A stretch of DNA of 26,411 bases, from the NCBI GenBank assembly GCA_031367325.1, contig JANLPQ010000094.1, positions 1-26,411 on the forward strand, read 5' to 3'. The stretch is from JAAFIP01 sp031367325. Its GTDB lineage: Bacteria; Pseudomonadota; Gammaproteobacteria; Burkholderiales; Burkholderiaceae_C. A model generated the notes under the pieces. It was not told the DNA's origin, made no database searches, and saw only the letters and a program-made list of their open reading frames with translations. Both the position numbers and the translations under genes were made by a program. Of the stretch, positions 24,164 through 26,411 are shown one piece after another; position 1 is the first letter of the stretch, and each line of letters begins with the position of its first letter.

Positions 24164-25112
24164 TAGACTTGCCCCCTGCGTTTGCCGCTGCGTGCGCTGC
24201 ATTGCGCTGTGCCACACGCATTACTGCACTGCGCGAGCGTGGGTTGGCTTTGACTTCTTCGTCAGAGGTTTTCACACGCCCCATCGCCGTTAGCTTCATC
24301 TCGGGCGCTTTGCGCAGCATCCAGTCGGGCGAGCGGCGGTCTACCTCCTCGCGCGAATGCTTGGCGATAAATTGTTTGACGATGCGGTCTTCTAGGCTGT
24401 GAAAACTGATCACCACCAAACGCCCTCCGGGTGCAAGTAAATCAAGGCTGGCCTCTAGCGCGCGTTCGAGCTCTTGGAGCTCAGCGTTGATGAAAATCCG
24501 AAAAGCCTGAAATGTGCGCGTTGCAGGGTTCTGGCCCTGCTCGCGGGTTTTGACCGTGCTAGCCACGAGGCTGGCCAGTTCAAGGGTGGTTCGAATCGGG
24601 CCCCGTTCTTGTCGGCGCGTTGTAATCGCCTTTGCAATGGGCCCAGCAAACCGTTCTTCGCCATAGTCACGAATCACCTCCTTGATATGAAGTTCCTCTG
24701 CCGTCTCCAGCCACTGCGCCACACTTTGGCCGCGCGTGGTGTCCATGCGCATGTCCAGCGGTGCATCGCCGCGAAACGAAAAGCCGCGCGCCGGGTTGTC
24801 GATCTGCGGGCTGCTGATGCCTAAGTCCATCAACAATCCGTGCACACTGCCACTGGGCAAATCGCCCATATTGGCAAAGCCTTCGTGGCGAATCGCAAAG
24901 CGTGTGTCGTTGATCGTGGCAGCTTCGGCCAATGCTTCGGTGTCTTTGTCGAAGGCTGTCAATTTGCCCTGTGCACTCAGGCGCGAGAGGATCAAACGTG
25001 AATGTCCACCGCGCCCAAAAGTTGCGTCGACATAGTGACCGTCTGGTGTTGATATCAGTGCATCGACTGCTTCGTTCAACAAGACGGTGGTGTGTTGCCA
25101 TGTAGTTGCCAC
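24150..25112 (-). CDS. rsmH: 16S rRNA (cytosine1402-N4)-methyltransferase
   Basis: An S-adenosylmethionine-dependent methyltransferase that modifies C1402 of 16S rRNA near the P site. With a GTG start at 25112 it has 320 residues, close to the family norm of 310-320, and begins VATTWQHTTVLLNEAVDAL like its relatives. The SAM loop VDATFGRGGHS is at 28-38; FDKDTEAL, GLLMDLGISSPQID and FSFRGDAPLDMRMD follow. A frame from an ATG at 25187 would add 25 Lys/Arg-rich residues overlapping mraZ and is unlikely. AGG lies 7 nt before GTG, and the gap to mraZ is 10 nt. Confidence 0.96.
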   Translation of the reverse strand: MATTWQHTTVLLNEAVDALISTPDGHYVDATFGRGGHSRLILSRLSAQGKLTAFDKDTEALAEAATINDTRFAIRHEGFANMGDLPSGSVHGLLMDLGISSPQIDNPARGFSFRGDAPLDMRMDTTRGQSVAQWLETAEELHIKEVIRDYGEERFAGPIAKAITTRRQERGPIRTTLELASLVASTVKTREQGQNPATRTFQAFRIFINAELQELERALEASLDLLAPGGRLVVISFHSLEDRIVKQFIAKHSREEVDRRSPDWMLRKAPEMKLTAMGRVKTSDEEVKANPRSRSAVMRVAQRNAAHAAANAGGKSNDTP

Positions 25113-25122
25113 CGTGCGCCTG

Positions 25123-25551
25123 TTAAAAAGAAAAGTCTTTAAACGCTTGGGGCACTTCGCTTTGCAGCGCCTGTGCCTCTTTGGCATCGTGTGTGGCCCT
25201 ATCCCACAGCTCGAAGTAACTGCCTAGGCCCATCATCACCGTGTCCTTGGTGATCCCGGTGGCAGCCCGCAGCTCGGGGGATATAAGAATGCGGCCCGTG
25301 CCGTCCATCTCAACATCCATTGCGTTACCCAAAAATATACGCTTAACCCACTGCGCCGACATAGGCACTTGGGCAATACGCTCACGAAATTTTTCCCACT
25401 CAGGGCGCGGAAAAATCATCAAGCAGCCATCGGGGTGGCGCGTGATGGTGAGCTGCCCGCCCGCGGTCGCGCTCAACACCTCCCGGTGCCGCGTGGGGAC
25501 CGAGAGCCTGCCTTTGGCATCGAGAGCGAGAGCGGAAGCGCCTTGAAACAT
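25123..25551 (-). CDS. mraZ: Transcriptional regulator MraZ
   Basis: A DNA-binding protein of the AbrB-like MraZ family, known in E. coli to repress the dcw operon it heads. From the ATG at 25551 it has 142 residues with the two expected half-repeats: DAKGRLSVPTRHR (11-23) and MDGTGRILISPELR (82-95). An upstream in-frame ATG at 25593 is rejected because relatives begin MFQG and the putative operator overlaps it. No strong Shine-Dalgarno sequence precedes the ATG, which would fit low expression of a repressor. Confidence 0.97.
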   Translation of the reverse strand: MFQGASALALDAKGRLSVPTRHREVLSATAGGQLTITRHPDGCLMIFPRPEWEKFRERIAQVPMSAQWVKRIFLGNAMDVEMDGTGRILISPELRAATGITKDTVMMGLGSYFELWDRATHDAKEAQALQSEVPQAFKDFSF

Positions 25552-25588
25552 GGTGGTGTGCTGAAAATGCAGCATATGGATAGAAATA

Positions 25589-25630
25589 TCCACTTTTTTG
25601 CACTATTTACCACTGTAGCAGGAATCCACA
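25589..25630 (-). promoter_or_regulatory. Putative MraZ operator boxes
   Basis: On the minus strand AGTGGT (25614-25609), AGTGCA (25604-25599) and AGTGGA (25594-25589) recur exactly every 10 bp. A further TGTGGA lies 16 bp upstream (25630-25625). E. coli MraZ binds direct TGGGN-type repeats with a 10-bp period before mraZ, so position and spacing fit, though the boxes here read GTGG rather than TGGG. The operator role is inferred. Confidence 0.55.
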
Positions 25631-25639
25631 CCCTTACAA
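25612..25639 (-). promoter_or_regulatory. Candidate mraZ/dcw promoter
   Basis: TTGTAA (25639-25634) and TACAGT (25617-25612) are separated by 16 bp and each match the sigma-70 hexamers at 4 of 6 positions. The -10 overlaps the first MraZ-type box, as expected for a repressed promoter. The -35 lies in a perfect 12-bp palindrome CCCTTACAAGGG (25631-25642). Other AT-rich promoters further upstream are possible. Confidence 0.35.
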
Positions 25640-25873
25640 GGGGCAAACTGTAAAAATGTTCAATGAAATCAAGGACTTAGAGCTGTTATTGTGCACAGTA
25701 CATCTAAAGAATATCCTTATAAACCAAGCACTTAGCGCGCAATGTGAAAGTGCCGCACGAGGGTTTTACCCTATGTTTACCTTGGTTTTCAAATATCGCA
25801 TCTTATCGGCTCAGACTAAGGCCGCTATGGCTAAATGCGACATTTAGTGACATTTTTCACAGAAAATCTAGAC

Positions 25874-25926
25874 GCTATAATAATTATAGCTGCTTGAGCA
25901 GGATTTGCTTGAATTACAAGCCTATT
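25874..25926 (-). repeat. Short interspersed repeat, copy 3 (long form, inverted)
   Basis: GCTATAATAATTATAGCTGC continues into TTGAGCAGGATTTGCTTGAA. The reverse complement aligns with copies 1 and 2 across all blocks, including CTGCTCAAGCAGCTAT and the upstream GGCTtgTAA..CAAG part. It is the only copy in the opposite orientation and lies about 320 bp before mraZ. Confidence 0.75.
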
Positions 25927-26033
25927 TCTACTATAAAAAATGCTCTCTAAGAGGCTGTTGTGTATTCTCCGCTTGCTACGAACTGCGCGGCACAACCATC
26001 AACTATGTCAGATTAAGAATCTTAGTAATGGTT

Positions 26034-26048
26034 TAGCCGCAGCGGCTA
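26034..26048 (-). terminator. Hairpin abutting the VOC gene stop
   Basis: TAGCCGC-A-GCGGCTA is a perfect 7-bp inverted repeat touching the stop codon of the VOC gene. No T-tract follows on the minus strand, so it is only a possible terminator or mRNA 3'-end stabiliser. Confidence 0.35.
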
Positions 26049-26411
26049 TCAAACAGAAATATCGCTGGCAAACCGCAAGCGATTTCCGTCGGGGTCGGTC
26101 AACACAAATTCGCGCGTGCCCCAAGGCGTATTGCCGGGGGCGTTGGTAGCGACAACACCGCAAGCTGCGAACTGCAAAAAGCATGCATCCGCGTCTGCGA
26201 CCATAAAGTACACCGCACCACCGACTTGGCAGTCCCCTGCGTGCTCGGTAAGAAAGATAGTCTGACCTTCACGGGTAGCTTGCACAAACAGCGGATAGCC
26301 GGGCTCAAACTGGTGCCTCCAATCAACGACGAACCCTAGCTGGTCAACATAGTACGACAAGCTGGCGGCAGCGTTAGTAATACGCAGTTGCGGAACAACG
26401 GTTTGTGCCAT
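26049..26411 (-). CDS. VOC/glyoxalase family protein (bleomycin resistance-like)
   Basis: A 120-residue member of the vicinal oxygen chelate superfamily, in the subgroup of small bleomycin-resistance-like proteins (Glyoxalase_7 type). Visible pattern: LRITNAAASLSYYVDQLGFVVDW (9-31), FEPGYPLFVQA, IFLTEHAGD (52-60), NTPWGTREFVLTDPDGNRLRF (about 94-114). The TEHAGD, PWGTRE and DPDGNRL blocks are diagnostic. Such proteins bind or modify small ligands or act as glyoxalase-like enzymes; the substrate cannot be read from the sequence. The ATG is the last codon of the window, so an upstream extension cannot be excluded, although the length is already typical. It has no obvious functional link to the dcw genes. 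Confidence 0.88.
   Translation of the reverse strand: MAQTVVPQLRITNAAASLSYYVDQLGFVVDWRHQFEPGYPLFVQATREGQTIFLTEHAGDCQVGGAVYFMVADADACFLQFAACGVVATNAPGNTPWGTREFVLTDPDGNRLRFASDISV

Larger units (their letters stand above)
25643..26048. other. AT-rich intergenic region upstream of mraZ
   Basis: About 400 bp without a convincing gene. Short frames here (for example 25656-25847, plus strand) have no family resemblance or ribosome binding site. The region holds repeat copy 3, a small dyad AGATTAAGAATCT (26010-26022), TTTATAAGG-like minus-strand promoter elements near 25710-25720, and the hairpin at 26034-26048. It probably contains distal dcw promoter elements. Confidence 0.5.

Noticed and set aside
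25123..25187. Longer RsmH start at 25187 and longer MraZ start at 25593
   Set aside because: The added residues lack family similarity; the shorter GTG and ATG starts match known N-termini and lengths.
25656..25950. Small plus-strand frames in the mraZ upstream region
   Set aside because: AT-rich, overlapping each other and repeat copy 3, with no recognisable domain or initiation signal.
26034..26055. GATAGCC beside the VOC stop as a seventh repeat copy
   Set aside because: Only the short GATAGC end matches; the CTGCTCAAGCAG core is absent, and the sequence is better described as a simple hairpin.
1..26411. Search for CRISPR arrays, transposases, phage genes, toxin-antitoxin pairs or new defence systems
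   Set aside because: Gene content is housekeeping throughout, with no regularly spaced repeats, no transposase or integrase motifs and no composition break typical of an island.

Overview
The window is a chromosomal segment of a betaproteobacterium. Burkholderiales, probably Comamonadaceae, fits best: protein style, moderate GC, gene order, and a short intergenic repeat of a kind I associate with that family. The genus cannot be fixed from the sequence. No phage, insertion sequence, CRISPR array, tRNA or rRNA is visible.

Layout. Positions 1-275 hold nothing secure. Next come a DUF1653 gene (+), purN (-) and yceH (+); purN and yceH diverge with only 23 bp between their start codons. From 1976 to 26411 every gene is on the minus strand. 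In transcription order (right to left) these are a VOC/glyoxalase-like gene at the right edge, an AT-rich 0.4-kb control region, then the complete division and cell wall (dcw) cluster: mraZ, rsmH, ftsL, ftsI, murE, murF, mraY, murD, ftsW, murG, murC, ddl, ftsQ, ftsA, ftsZ. A clear intrinsic terminator follows ftsZ. After it come lpxC, a GTG-started inner-membrane protein with a FimV-like cytoplasmic helical domain, an RNase II/R-type exoribonuclease, a TonB-like protein and mtgA.

How the genes work together. MurE, MurF, MurC, MurD and Ddl build the cytoplasmic peptidoglycan precursor. MraY and MurG attach it to the lipid carrier. FtsW and FtsI polymerise and cross-link it at the septum under FtsQ, FtsL, FtsA and FtsZ, and MtgA adds another glycosyltransferase. 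LpxC commits carbon to lipid A. Most dcw junctions overlap by 1-14 nt (often ATGA), so translation is probably coupled. MraZ likely represses the operon through 10-bp-spaced GTGG-type boxes just upstream of its start.

The core is ordinary. The points most worth a second look are: (1) six copies of one short repeat family, of which one lies in frame inside murE as part of a ~25-residue insertion, one recodes the C-terminal region of murG, and two supply the stop codons of purN and murC; (2) an unreported-looking 30-codon ORF starting 1 nt after the ftsA stop, just before ftsZ; (3) the FimV-like protein of unknown role beside lpxC; (4) apparent loss of aroE between the TonB-like gene and mtgA, where an 82-bp spacer with 12-bp tandem repeats remains; (5) an Asn in MurF where Mur ligases usually carry the carbamylated Lys. 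I see no convincing wholly new multi-gene system.
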